Source: Echinococcus granulosus (taxonomy: Eukaryota; Platyhelminthes; Cestoda; Cyclophyllidea; Taeniidae). From it: a stretch of DNA of 64,000 nucleotides. Both the position numbers and the translations under genes were made by a program. Below, one piece after another: positions 11,101 through 22,973 of the stretch; positions within the stretch are counted from its first letter, which is position 1, and each line of letters opens with the position of its first letter. The notes beneath the pieces were generated by a model that was not told the DNA's origin, did no database searches, and was given only the letters and a program-made list of their open reading frames with translations. The stretch lies in assembly GCF_000524195.1 (NCBI RefSeq), contig NW_020170431.1, positions 10,738 through 74,737 on the forward strand. Direction: 5' to 3'.

Positions 11101-14100
11101 TCTTCCCATTTTTAAGAATTGCCTTTCATGCAGTACTACACGTCCGTTTGTTTTAATTAAAGTCCGTAAATAGAATTCTTGTTAAATTTGTTTGGACAGG
11201 CAAAAGACATGATTTAAAAAATGTTAAGACGGTGCTGACCAAAACTCAAGGGTGAAGCTACAAGGATTTATAAATCACGCATGAGCATCGACTAGAAGGA
11301 GAAGGAGGAGCTCCACCTCCTGAATCATTTTTAAAAACCAAAAAACAAATTTATGATGAAAAGTAATTTAGCCCAATAATATCAAGAGTCGCACAGAATT
11401 AAGAAATCGTGTAAACTTAATACAAATGCAAGTAAAAAGTCGGTAAGCATTTCGGGAATCAGTAAGGAAATGGGGACGCAAAGACGCATACCTGCACCGA
11501 AGCCTAAAATACAAATTTCGCCAATAAGACCACTTGTTTTCCATGGCGCAAGATAAATTAAACAAAACAAATGGTATGCAACTGTTCTGCATTGAAAACT
11601 TGACCACCGCTCGATCTACTTGTTGTCGTTGGTTTTTTGTAGCATAACACAACACAAAAGAAGGTTTTAAATTTACCACCAATTTTAAGAAACATAAGCA
11701 AAATTGAAGTCTTTTAAAGAGAAAAAGAAAATAATGAAGTGCAATACTCACAATGACCAGCGGGTGCACCTAAAATGTTAGATGGAAAGTTGGGATTGGC
11801 AGCATCACTTTACTTATAAGCTTGACATCGAGCAGCGGCAAAAATTACAAGGAGAATGCAAGAAGTAAACGAGTTTGGCAATGACTGGTTAAGTGATTAA
11901 TTTGAATTCAACGCAATTAAATCAGTTTTTTCCACATTTGAGTCACATTAGTAGACATCAGTCATGACAGTTTGGTGCAGGATGTTTAGAGGATGGGAAT
12001 GTCACATGTACAGATTGTAGCAGCTTTTATATTACCTTCAACTGTACCTCTTCGATAGTCAATTTTACTCCGCATTTATCTATACGGACTCTTGAGCCGC
12101 AGCAGATTATGCCTTTGCTTGGTGGCCAGGACTTCAAATCAAGTCAGTTGCCTCCTGGCGTCCACAATTTTTATGGGGGGAAACGGACACTGAGGTACTA
12201 TACGACCACGCGGTTCCCTCACTTACTTCGAGCCACGGCACCAGCCTTACAACCATTCCTCAAGCTAGTAATATATGTTCTTTCATGCTACTTCGGCTTA
12301 TTGTGGCTTCAAGGTAGCGTTTGGAAGGTACACCACTGAGTCATTTAGCTTCATAAGTTAAAAAACACCAAGAAATAGGATTGTACACACAAGAATTTTG
12401 TAGATTACATAAATGCTTAAAAGCAGAGCGTGTTCGTAAGGATGAAAACAAACATTCTACCGATCAGCCAAACGCAATCTTCTTCCAAAGAGAGGTCAAA
12501 TTAGTGCGGTACCATCAACTATATAAGAACAGGCGCATAGCCATACTAATGTTTACTAAAGAGTCCGAAAAAAAATCCTGAAAAAGTGTACATTTGGTAA
12601 AAGGAGGCACGTACCCGCAGGTAAACCTACAATAAAAATGAGTTACACATGAGAATCTACTCGGGTGAGAATAACTTCATGGCAGTCAATTGTAGAACCC
12701 CACTTACTATTTGCACAGGGAGCAGCGACTAAAAGTACAGGGAACAAGTGAAATTATAGCCAAGTGAATAATAAAATAAGAATTTAAACTTAATGCAATT
12801 GAAGCAGTTTTTAGCGTAAATATCCATCAACTCTGGATCTGTTAACAGCATATACATCGACTACAATTAAGTCCGTTTATGGCAGGAAATCTAGCGTATG
12901 GAAATGCCGGACCGCAAGTTATTTTTAGCCAATATTTTGTTTAACTGAAACGCTTTGATTATCTGCTTCTGCTCGGCGGTTATGTCAGTAGCCTCCTGAG
13001 CTTTACAAATCTGGAGAGGAACCGAGGCGCTACATAACTACGTGGATACGTCAGTCACTTTGGGGCATGCTACCAGTCATCCACACTTTCTTTCATGATA
13101 TTTTAATTATCGCGGCTTCAGAGAAGAGTAGGAAAGGTACAAAAGAAGTTAATTTGGGAAGCATTGGACAACATTTTGAAAGGATAATTAGGTCTCGAGT
13201 TACTTCAAGCTCAAACACTTTCCAATTTAGAATGCTAAAATAAAGAGTAGGATGTCGTATACCATAGAAAAAAATTCTCCGTAGAGATAAACCGACGCTG
13301 AGTGAACTGTTAAATACGAAACCAACCAGATTTCAAAGTCAACCAGTAGCCGAATCATCAGAGAGAGAGAGAGCAGTGTGATTACATAAATTAAGTCAAT
13401 CTTTAAAACCACAGAAGAAATTTTGCCGCATTCTTCACATTACTAAAAAGCAGTTCTGATAACATTGCACTTAATTTTGTTCTAGTTAATGAACGCGGAC
13501 AGAAGGCCGCTAGAGCCCATTTGAATGGGAATATGGTACGCTCCACTGAAACCATCGGCTGGCAGAATAAATTGTCAAAAAATGTATTTAAAACAGCATG
13601 AAAACTCATCACTTAGAAAAATCTTGGCTCCACCAGTTTTATAGATAAACCTAAAAAGTAGATAATCGTTCGCGTTTTTTAGAATCCGCACTTTTTTCAA
13701 AAGTCTATTTGGTTTCTGTGCCTTAGGAAGGTCGAAACGAAGCAAATAGCATCAAACTGTTCCCCACAAAGAACTAGATGACTGTTTGGTCCTTGCTGAT
13801 TAGACCATACTCTTAATCTTCTCGTCGTAAATATTTTTGCGGTGAAGGTGTAGACTGACGGCCTTCTTGAAAAAATTCAAGTAGTATTCAAAACAAATTA
13901 CTTACCCTTGCTAAAGCATAAATCTAAATAGTCGATAGAAATAGATCAAGGGTCAATCAAAGGTTGTAAGTTTTGTCATAAAACTGGAAACTTACTTGCA
14001 CTGTGCATGGCGTCTAAATGATGTCAAAAAAGCAATCACATTAAATATGGGAGAATAGAACGGAAAATTTCTTATACGAAAGGAGAGTATGGAACTCATC

Positions 14101-17100
14101 ACTTACATGCCACTGCGATGGGTGGTCTGGCTACAATACCAAATACGTAGTGTTAAAGCTCTGTCGATACACTAACTTCACATTAGAAATGGGGCAAAAA
14201 CTTACGTGGAGCTTTCACGAAATTTTCTAAAAAGTAAAAAAAAGTGTACAGTAAATTGCAATTCTGTAGGTGCTGGTAAGTGTTCAGAGCTGCCTTCTGC
14301 GCTGCAGAAGGTTTAATGCTGTTTCGTGATCAAAAGCCTCCATACCTATTTTGTCTGGGTCGACACCAACGAAAGAGGTGAAGGGTGAAATCACGTTAGT
14401 GTTAGTTGAAATGTCGACAATTTGCTGACGAATCTCGGATTTTGCACTCTCATCCACCTTATCACCGTCATTTGCATGGAGGGCAGAGTGCTTATCCACC
14501 AGCTCCAGGAGTTGTGCCTTTGCAGCGAGTCTGTGCAGACCCAGGTTCTCCTGTTCCACGGGCAGAATTTGAACTGCGGTCTCCTGTGAGTGAACTGTAT
14601 CGTTCAGCTTGTAGCTCAGCTTCAGGGTGCCTTCTATGCGAGGGGACTTGGAGTCGTCTAACCAAGACAATGAGATCAAACAAAATCGGAGTTAATCACG
14701 TAATGAGGAGGTACTACACACAGCAGGAAGCAGCAGGTGCGTACTAGTAAACACAAACATCAAGGCTCAGTGGAAACTTCGTTTCCCAAGAAGATGTGTG
14801 ACAGCGTTGCTGTGTGCTTAAGCCAAAGTATAACCATGAAAGAGGTGTCTCGCCAACAAGAGTACCAATACGGTGATGGCAATCGTTTAATTATCCATTT
14901 GAAAATGGGCAAGAATTCAAGGTAGGTACACGCACACTGCCTATGAAGACAGGACTACGCTTCCATCCAGTGCAAAAGATGCGATGCCATTTTGCAGAGT
15001 CACGACCACTACTATAAATATGCAGGCACTGAGTCCCATATTCAGTGTTCTCCATCTCATTTTTAGTAGATAATATTCATTGCCACTTTGATTCCATCCA
15101 TTTCGGTTTACTTTTGTGCAAATGAGCTAATGCACCAACGCTTGGTACATCCACCTCAATTTCTCGAGCTCTATGCCGCTACGTTTGAACGACACGATGT
15201 GGCAGAAAACCTCTAAGTACTCAATCCATAGCTTGTCCGCTCTCATGGAAAAGAATAAAGGTCTTCGAGAATTAATTGCACAAGCGTCAAGACACAAAAT
15301 ACCCCCTGTAAATCGGCAATCGCCTCCTTTACCCACAGCTCCCTTCTTTGTTAGCCAGGATGCTCACCTGCTTGGAAGAGACCAAACGCTGTCATAAAAA
15401 CACCCGAGAAGAGAGGCGGTAGCCGGGTGGGCACAATAAGAATCTCTGGAGCCTTTCCATCCACCTTGACATCCCACTTCAACTCCACATCCGTAAGCAT
15501 TGGCTGTAGAGCCGATCCAAGCACTGACATTGTTGCTGCTCGCAAATTGTCTCTGTAGCAAAGGCGCATAAAAGCAAATGACATTACAAATTTGAAAGTT
15601 GTTCGTGCATTGGCGACAAAGCCCAGATTTTAGGTGCCAGTTCGGTTTTCCTGTGTAGAATGTACGTGGATTCATCCGTGGTCTTTGATAGGCTTGGCAT
15701 TTTTCCATGCTTGCCTCAGTCATCGTACGCCACCGCTGTCCAGTTATCTTCTCGATCTATTGACACGATAGCGTACATGGATAGACACACACTAATGAAA
15801 ACGTGAACTACATTTCTCACTTTTGGCACTCCCCAGGCCTGCCAGTTGTCAGTCAACTGTCCTTGGATTTTCGTTCCTCGGAGATTTGGTTCTGTGGGAC
15901 TTCATTTTTTAGTGAGAACGACCAAAGTAGTTTTGTGAATAAACTTTCAACTCTGGCAACAGCGGCTTCGATTTTTACATCAAGTCAGTATCCGCAGATT
16001 GTACTTCCGTCATGACCCCGTGGAGGCGTGGGGGTGGGGAGGGGGGGCTATGTCTGGGTCCTTTCAGTGCCCCTTCATGCTTACAATAACTCATGCCTCA
16101 AAAAGGACGCATTCACCACTTTCCACATAAAAGAACATGCAGGTTAAAAATTTGCTGAGGTCATTTTAAAACTCAAAGATCTTCTAAATAAAATTTTGTC
16201 GTCGTATCAACAACACAATCGCCAATAAAAATGACATTCGTAAGGACGTTAATCCCAAATGAATAAAAAAAAACACAAAAGCTGCCATGAAACGCTTGCA
16301 AACCAAAAAATTCACAGAATGTAAGTAAGTGCCTGAACTCTTCAATCGCAATTCACATAAAGTGAAAACACATGGTGCAACCGACAAGCGCTCGAGTGAA
16401 AAAGAAGATCGCTTCGCATTTACCAGGCCCTCTTGCCTAATTACTTCGAAATAGCTTGCGTCAATAGTGTGAAGTGAAAGCATTTTAACAGTTTATTGCA
16501 CCATCTGACGATGCATCTATCAAGCAATGGAAAATAATCACCCACAAACAGTGGAGGTAGTAACCTTCCAGAAATATTATAAAATTTAAAGTTTACTGGA
16601 TAATTTGTAGGAGATAGGGAACTTACCCACTACGAATGAACACAGCCGTGCCTCTACCAGCTCGAGCGACACCCCAAATGAGCGAGGTGCTTACCTCATC
16701 ACCTAAACCGATGGCAAAAAGTCGTGCGGATTGCTGGTTCCGCGTCACCAGGCCAATTACCTAGGAGCAAGAATAAAGCACAACTCCACAATCTTTTTGA
16801 TTGTTCCTTTTCGTGACCATTACAAGGGGCAAAACACGCACTTCATCTTGATTAGAAATTTCACCGTCAGTGAGAAAGATGATACATCTATACCATCCCG
16901 CACCTGTGACGGGAGTATCGTAGACGAATTTCAGGACTGAAAGCACCTCTGTACCACCCATATTAGCCGACAGGGTTTTCTGATACCCCAGAGCTTGTTC
17001 CACGTTTTCCTTGTTGTAGTCAACCGGCCTTTAAAATACCAGCAGTATTAGTAAAGAAACACTTCGGCTGTACAGAGGAAATGGCTTAGCACAATGACTA

Positions 17101-18423
17101 ACTGGGGAAATAGAGGGTTAAAGGAGCTTCCAAAGCCAACAATTTGAAAGCGGCATTTCTTTGGTAGAGACTTCAAAAACAACAGCAAAGATTCCTTGGT
17201 ATTTTGAATTTTTGAGCCACTCATACTTCCTGCATCGGAAACAAATGCATTTTGATGAAGAGCATCAATAAGTAGAAAATAACTTGATGAGTGAATTGAT
17301 GTGGGTCACTTACCAGATCTGTCGATAACAAATATTATTTCACGTTTGTCACCATCACTAGCTGGCGATTGGGAAATGTTGGGAAGGAATGCTGCCGTAA
17401 TACAATGCATGCCCAAAAAACCGCCTTTGCTTGCACAACCCAATTCACAAGGAGCACACAAGGCATGTGGGTTTTGCAGCGCAAGCTCCAGCTCGAAATC
17501 GTGAGACAAGTCTAGGTTACCGGGCACAGTTATCTGAAATGCGGACATCCGAAGTTGTAGAGATTGAGACGATTGCATCAGTCTTATGAATTACCATTCA
17601 CCTTCGCGTGCTCTTTAGCCTCGTCCACAAAACTGACTTGGAATTTTTGGTGTGCCGATGTGACAGACAAAACCCCACCAGTAGCACATATATCGGCTAC
17701 AAAAGACATTTTGGCGGATAAATGTGGCGCTGCAGTACATCCGTGGGCTCCTATTATCAAAAAGTGAATAAATGTGGCTGATCTCATCACAAAGAGAAAA
17801 ATCAAGAAACAGCACAATGAACCAACCTGGATTAGGATCGTATCTTTCACCAATTAGCAGAGGCATTGAGAAAATCAACACATACGGTTCTTGCAAGCCG
17901 GAAAATCTTTCAATGGTTTTATCCACCTCTCTCACGTAGAGAGGCACTACGTATCTGAAGGTCAGCTTTATTGTTTCCCCAGCTGGTATATTCCCTAATT
18001 TCATTCTGAAAGTGTCTCCCATTGTGTAATCCTCCTGCATCATAAATGCGGTGTGACCAGACTCCACAGCTTCGCTATAGGTTTCCTCAGCCTGAGGTAA
18101 AAACATATGTCAATGTTTTTCCAAAAGACCATACAAATAGCTGCGAATAAACGACGAGAGAATCAGGAGGCGCTTACCTCAATCCGCTCTCTGCAGTGTG
18201 CCACCAGATGCTTCTTACCAATAATTGCTTCAAGGTGGTACACCGCGGCCGTTGATTCTAATGGGAATGCGAATTCAGTTTCAATTATCTCAGAAGTTGA
18301 ATTCTTGTATGCGAATTCACAGGACACATCAGCATTGTTGTTGACAATAACGGCATGTACGTCGAATTTCTCGAGGGGCACTGGCACTTGTGGCCATTTA
18401 TTGCAGATAATAAGGCCGTGCAT
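8176..18423 (-). CDS. VWA5A: VIT and von Willebrand A domain protein, VWA5A-like (about 808 aa)
   Basis: Minus-strand exons, 5' to 3': 18423-18178, 18091-17827, 17750-17602, 17533-17314, 17229-17103, 17028-16842, 16760-16627, 15552-15368, 14657-14346, then 11 microexons, 8894-8835, 8669-8526 and 8366-8176. All phases agree. Residues 1 to about 220 form a VIT domain, including PVPLEKFDVHAVI and a HTAFMMQED block like the family's GHQAFLLE. The VWA domain follows with a complete MIDAS: DRSGSMSGS near 290, MGGTE near 355 and FLTDGE near 388. The IHRLAAK-like block and VISPFTSFVGV match human VWA5A, as does the C-terminus (DGFWPLNEDLAKLF, KMWATAL, EEWEMVVQKAMDWL). The length is close to the human 786 aa. 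Human VWA5A is a candidate tumour suppressor of unclear biochemical role; the MIDAS implies metal-dependent ligand binding. No signal peptide is seen, so it is probably cytosolic. RFT1 lies upstream on the same strand. Confidence 0.85.
10250..13260. repeat. Three diverged tandem copies of a 0.5-0.7 kb intronic unit carrying a microexon
   Basis: Copies lie at roughly 10250-10960, 11815-12360 and 12700-13260, in the same orientation. Shared landmarks in order are a 21-nt microexon or its relic (10257, about 11825, 12708), a CAATTCAATCAGTTTTT-like block (10355, 11909, 12795), GGACAGTTT then CAGGAT or a near match (10429, 11967, 12868), a TGGGAA or TGGAAATG block, and a segment with AGTAGCC or similar, ACACCGAGGCGCTACA or similar and CTTCGGCTT or similar. 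The last segment resembles a decayed TRIM-type LTR, suggesting that an LTR inserted before the unit duplicated. Divergence is high, so the duplications are old. Confidence 0.6.
11820..11845 (-). pseudogene. Decayed microexon in the middle tandem unit
   Basis: The minus strand reads CCGCTGCTCGATGTCAAGC, which lines up with the 21-nt microexons at 12708-12728 and 10257-10277. The acceptor AG has become TG and the donor is weak (AAGTAAAG). It looks like a microexon that lost splicing after the unit was duplicated. Confidence 0.45.
16021..16048 (+). repeat. G-rich tract with G-quadruplex potential
   Basis: At least four G runs of three or more lie within 28 bases on the plus strand, in an intron of the VWA5A-like gene, where they are C-rich in the transcript. 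Confidence 0.6.
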
Positions 18424-18979
18424 TTAGATTGCGCCAATAAACGCCGAAACAGCTCGTGAGGAAATTAGGTCGCCTCAAGGTCAACTGTCGAAACTGCAAA
18501 TATTATTCACATGTTCTAAACAAATCAACATAAATAACAAAGCGTTAAAAAAGCTTCAAAAAATCTGTAACAAAGTGATTTTACCACGCTTGACGCTTAT
18601 TTTTAAAGTCTTTAGCTCCTCAATGGATTTATTAAGCTTGCCCGTAACTCCGAATTATTCAGCCCCACACCAATATAAATGGACCCCCTCCCTGTGCCCC
18701 TATGTATACATATATGACGCTGACTCTACGGCACTGCCGATATGCCTCGACGTTGCTTTGGTGCACGGCCCCCATCCCCCACGCACTAAATGGGAATGTC
18801 ACACAGCAACCCGCGGCCCTGAAACGCTCTCAGACAACCAAGCTGGGAAATTTAACGTCCAGCCAACCCTGCGAACAGAGCCCAGAGAAGACAGCGAGCG
18901 TACCAACAGCTTCCACCAATCATTCAATGACGCTAAAATAACAGACAACTGGACCAGTGGGACAAACAAGTTGATGCAT
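18424..18979. other. Intergenic region between RFT1 and the VWA5A-like gene
   Basis: About 556 bp separate two genes on the same strand. It carries the RFT1 3' UTR, with AATAAA on the minus strand at 18628-18633, and presumably the VWA5A-like promoter. A plus-strand open frame here (18575-18991) is antisense to RFT1's last exon and is not supported as a gene. Confidence 0.5.
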
Positions 18980-21900
18980 CTAAAAGGGTAAGAAGTGATA
19001 AAGGCGACCGAAAATGCGGCCAAATCCAGTTCCAGCGAGGGTGGTAAAAACAGACTTTTCCTCCCACAGAATGACAAAAAATAGGCCGGAAAAGGTGATT
19101 GCTCCAACTGCAATATGCATCATGATATGGGGCAGCGTAAGCGAAGAGCAAAGTACATACTACAAATAAAAAGAGTAGAAAGAAACACATGGCAAGGATG
19201 TTTTACGAATACTAGGAAATTTACCTCAGAGACGAGAGTCATGACCAAGGCGAGGAGTGATAGAGTCATCTGAAGACCTGAAGGAAACATCAGTCGGAAC
19301 AGCGAGAACGCCCGCAATTGTTTCACCGACTCGGCCGTCAAATCACAATTCTCCTCCACACGGTGGACGAAATGATTGATGAAGTGGCAACTAACAAAAA
19401 TAAGAAGGCAAGTAATTATTATTCATGGAATAGCCACGATACTGATCAATGTGTTCTGTTACACGTCCTGGATCAGTCCAGAACCTGGTCGTAAAATGGT
19501 AGGCAAAAGGGTTGGTGGTTGCATAAAAAGGCGCGATAATCCAGTAGATTCATGCAGTCGAAGATGTAAGACTTGCACAGAAGATTTGGAGAGCAGCACA
19601 GCATTTATGTTGAACAAACTTTCCAAAGATGATCATACTTCTAGCAGTGACAATCAATTCTAAAAACATCCAGGTAAGGGATTAGAGCGTCGGCCGCATC
19701 TCAGACACCTTCTAAAAGCACATAAATGGTCATGGGGCTGCCCACAAGGCGACTTTTTCCCCAGTAACAAACATTATGGATGCTAAGACATCTTCCTCCT
19801 TCTGACCATCATGCAGCAGTCAACTAGCACAGTCAAAAGCCGTAAAAATTTACGAGCACACTGAAAAACCTTTACCTACCAACGTTTTCCAGATATCAGT
19901 TAAGCATTTGAATAAATGCATGAATATAGCCGATAACTATGACGGAAGACAGATGCAAACAGTTTGATTTAAATTCTCCTTGCAGAAGAGCAAATATCGA
20001 ACCTGTAAACAACTCGACTGAAGATGTTGACGCAATTGGCCAGAATAAAACCAGCTGCTCCACAGAGAGGCACCAAAATCCACGCGGCACCCAAGAAGAC
20101 AAGGGAGAAGGCAGTTAAGCGGAAATTGTGCCTGCTTACGCCAGTCTGAAATAACCAACAGACAATGAAATAAGCACCCTCCTCCCTGCACTTGACGTAC
20201 CGTTGTCATGGCGGCATTGAGAAAGGCCTCCGTTGGTCCATTCCAGGCCAGGAAAACGAGGTAGAGAGCAAAAATGCGGAGTAGGGTGACAACCTCTGGA
20301 TTGGTGGAGACAAGGCGACTTCCACCGTAGAGATAGAGTAAGAGGTGTGAGTAGGCCTGCGAGAAAATGAAGCCCAACCAAGCGACTAGAGTGAGCACTC
20401 GTAGACTTGTCTCCAGCATCCTTACTGCCTGTAACACCAGGGCCTGAAATGACGCGAAAAGGTAGCGTAATTTCCGATGCTACTTCTAAGGAGGTGTATC
20501 ACCACACCTTAAACTGCTGCTAAATTCACTTCGCCTCTTGACACGCCGAAAGGGCCAATTCCTATTCAACAATGTGACAGCGAGCAAAGCTGCCATTTTG
20601 GTGGTATGCTATTTCATTAATGTCAATGGCTCATCAGTCCCTCTGTGGGTTGATGATAAAGCCTCTTCCAAAGTGGTACAGCCTATAGCATCGTCAGACT
20701 TGGCTTTAGGGCCTACATCGGTGGCAATGATGAAGAAACCTGGTCAAATGAGCAAACATCTTAACGTCATGGAAGAGAGCGTATGCCAGGAACGTCTAAA
20801 TCTACTAGAACACATAGCGACAAGAGTGTTAAAACCAATGCTAGCTTTTGCCACAGTCCAGAATCGCATTCCTCAATTGGCCAATTGACAACTAAAATGA
20901 CAGTAGATTTAAGCTATATGAGATATGTAATGATACCATCACCACATTCAGAGTGGTTTGATAGCACTGAAATGAAAATACTGACAATAAAATGAGAATG
21001 AACGCTCCTCGAAGAAGTTATTTGATATGCTTTATTAAGTTATTTCACTTCTCGGTTATTTTTCGAAGATAAATGATATGGAAAATGCACTTGATGCAGA
21101 ACACTAGCCCGTCTTGAGTAGCACAAAATCAGTAAATTCTCACCTCCGGGGTGTCATCTCACCTCATTCTGACGCTTAGGTGCGACATCACGTTGAATGC
21201 ACTGAGAGAAGAGGAGGTGGCAGCTCTCCTCAATGGAACTGAACACGAGACGTGGTGCTAAAGAGCCCAGATTGTTCACCAAATCGTAAATGCCTATAGG
21301 GATAAACAAGTGAAACGGATATGCTCAAAACCGGAGTAGAAATAGACCTACCTTGGTCCGCAAAGCTGAGCAAATGGAAAGCACTGATGAGATAGCGTTC
21401 CCCTGAAAGAAAATAAGGGAAGTGAATTCGTATTTTAAAGTACCAAAGTATATATCAGACAGTTGTTGTGTACCTTCAGTGAGGAATTGCTTTAGAACTC
21501 CTTGACGGAAGAAATTCCACGAGAGCCAAAGGCATGGCCAGTCAAAAGTAACCTACATGGGCGAGAAATCTAGGTATTGCAGTCATTCCAATCTCATTAG
21601 CTTCTCCAGGTGACATGACGTCTAACAACCTCTAAAAACATTTGGACATTTAAATGCTGACCGGCAAAAATGATGCATCAAATGAACTTTAAGCCATTTG
21701 TGCCGATATTATTCCTGGAAAAAATCGTAGAGCGCTTTGTGCTAAGTGGAAACAAAATAGACAGTTTAGACAGCTCAAGTATTTAGCAGTACGCCTCTCG
21801 GTACTCGAAGGTGGTCATTTGGCAATTTAATGATAATTACTTTGACTGGGTATCTTTAAAAAATGCCAGAAAAAGTTTGATCAGGATTTTTCATCGTACG

Positions 21901-22973
21901 GCGGTTAAAAAATTGTTCAATTAGGTTTATTGAAAATTGTGCTACTGACAACAATTTCAACAACAATGAACAGAAACCTTATTGAAGTTCGGGAGAAGAT
22001 CACGCAGACCAGTTGGAGAAATACGACCAAAAAGTTGAATCCGTTGCGACGAAACCAAATTGACCAACCACGAAGCGAAAAACAGGTATCCCAGCAATAG
22101 TGTCGATCCATGCAAAAGCTGAAGGAAGAGCACTTGGTTGGGTACTCGAAGGGTTTAGAAAAGCCACGAACGAAAAAAGCCACACACCTGCGGAAAGGCA
22201 AGAAGGTAGAGACCGTATGAGGCCCCATCGCCTAAGTAGAGCGCAACAATGATACCCAGAGCTCTTGCAATATTGGCAATAGCTTCCAGTACGATACGAG
22301 CACGCAGACACATTTCTAGTTGACAGACAAGCCACATGGGTTCAGTGGCCAGCTCCAGAAGAGCAGAGAGTGTGTAGAAGAGGCAGGCGATCGTATACTG
22401 ATGCTCTGTAGCCGAACTCGATGAATCAACTGATGGGGAGGGCCAAATGTAGAGCCAAAGAGGTAGGAGGATAAAGGACAGTAGGACACCTACAGGAACA
22501 CTGTGGAAGATTAAATCTATCAGTGCAGAATATAAAAAAACGGACCTACGTTAACCACATGACGTTAAGAAGGGCCTGCCATTTCAACCGTGCATCAGAA
22601 TGCAAGGAGCCAGAAGTTAGGAGAATTTCGCCACCACGACTAAGGCAGGCTCGACGAAAGGATTCGCGTGAAGTGAAGACCAGAGTGGAGTAGTAGAGAC
22701 CAAGTCTAAAGTTGACCAGCCCAAGTACGCTAGCATCCACACAGCGGTAGGCGAGACCATTTGTGGCAAAGGTAATCACACGGAGAAGGACTTGAAGAAA
22801 GAAAGTGTACTCGGCAAGGCGGAGGCTCTGGCTCATTAACTCTTTACCCAGATCCTTAGAACTAAATAGAAAATGACATTTGTACAATAGGCCTAGTTCA
22901 GAGGAGCTAATATAGTGAGAAGTGAAATAAAGCAAACAAAATACCTTTCCTTTGAGGAGTCGCCCTGAACCAT
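18980..22973 (-). CDS. RFT1: RFT1, ER membrane protein of dolichol-linked oligosaccharide assembly (about 595 aa)
   Basis: Eleven minus-strand exons, in transcript order: 22973-22945, 22861-22550, 22500-22188, 22118-21978, 21552-21474, 21402-21352, 21293-21163, 20443-20201, 20145-20003, 19390-19225 and 19159-18980. All phases close, giving 595 aa against 541 in human. Family blocks are clear: VLLRVITFATNGL and VNFRLGLYYSTLVF with SRESFRRACLSRG near the N-terminus, LLPNFNK, WNFFRQGVLKQFLTEGERY, GIYDLVNNLGSLAPRLVF, IEES, LLLYLYGG, AWNGPTEAF, FILANCVN and HIAVGA near the C-terminus. It is a multi-pass ER membrane protein with many hydrophobic stretches. RFT1 is needed for N-glycosylation and was long described as the flippase for Man5GlcNAc2-PP-dolichol, although its direct flippase activity is disputed. 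The first exon codes for only nine residues plus a split codon. Confidence 0.93.

Larger units (their letters stand above)
8969..14226 (-). other. Microexon cassette in the VWA5A-like gene (11 exons of 12-27 nt)
   Basis: In transcript order the exons are 14226-14206 (21 nt), 14130-14107 (24), 14013-13996 (18), 13923-13906 (18), 12728-12708 (21), 12626-12615 (12), 11769-11752 (18), 11503-11492 (12), 10277-10257 (21), 9120-9094 (27) and 8983-8969 (15). Each has an AG acceptor with a pyrimidine- or T-rich lead and a GT donor, mostly GTAAGT or GTGAGT. Every length is a multiple of three, every junction is phase 1, and joining them leaves no stop between the 14346 and 8894 exons. They add about 69 residues exactly where vertebrate VWA5A has its variable linker. 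Two of the 21-nt exons encode similar peptides (AAPCAN and AVTCEF), each with one cysteine. The weakest members are the two 12-nt exons and 13923-13906. Others may be missed. Confidence 0.72.

Noticed and set aside
11368..11769. 133-codon minus-strand open frame
   Set aside because: It spans intron sequence between two microexons, is Phe/Leu-rich as expected for T-rich introns, and contains the microexon splice sites.
14406..14747. 113-codon plus-strand open frame
   Set aside because: It is a shadow of the large minus-strand VWA5A-like exon 14346-14657.
18575..18991. 138-codon plus-strand open frame
   Set aside because: It is antisense to the last RFT1 exon and RFT1's 3' UTR; the sense strand is clearly coding.
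20538..20888. 116-codon plus-strand open frame
   Set aside because: It lies in an RFT1 intron on the opposite strand, without family resemblance, splice context or poly(A) signal.
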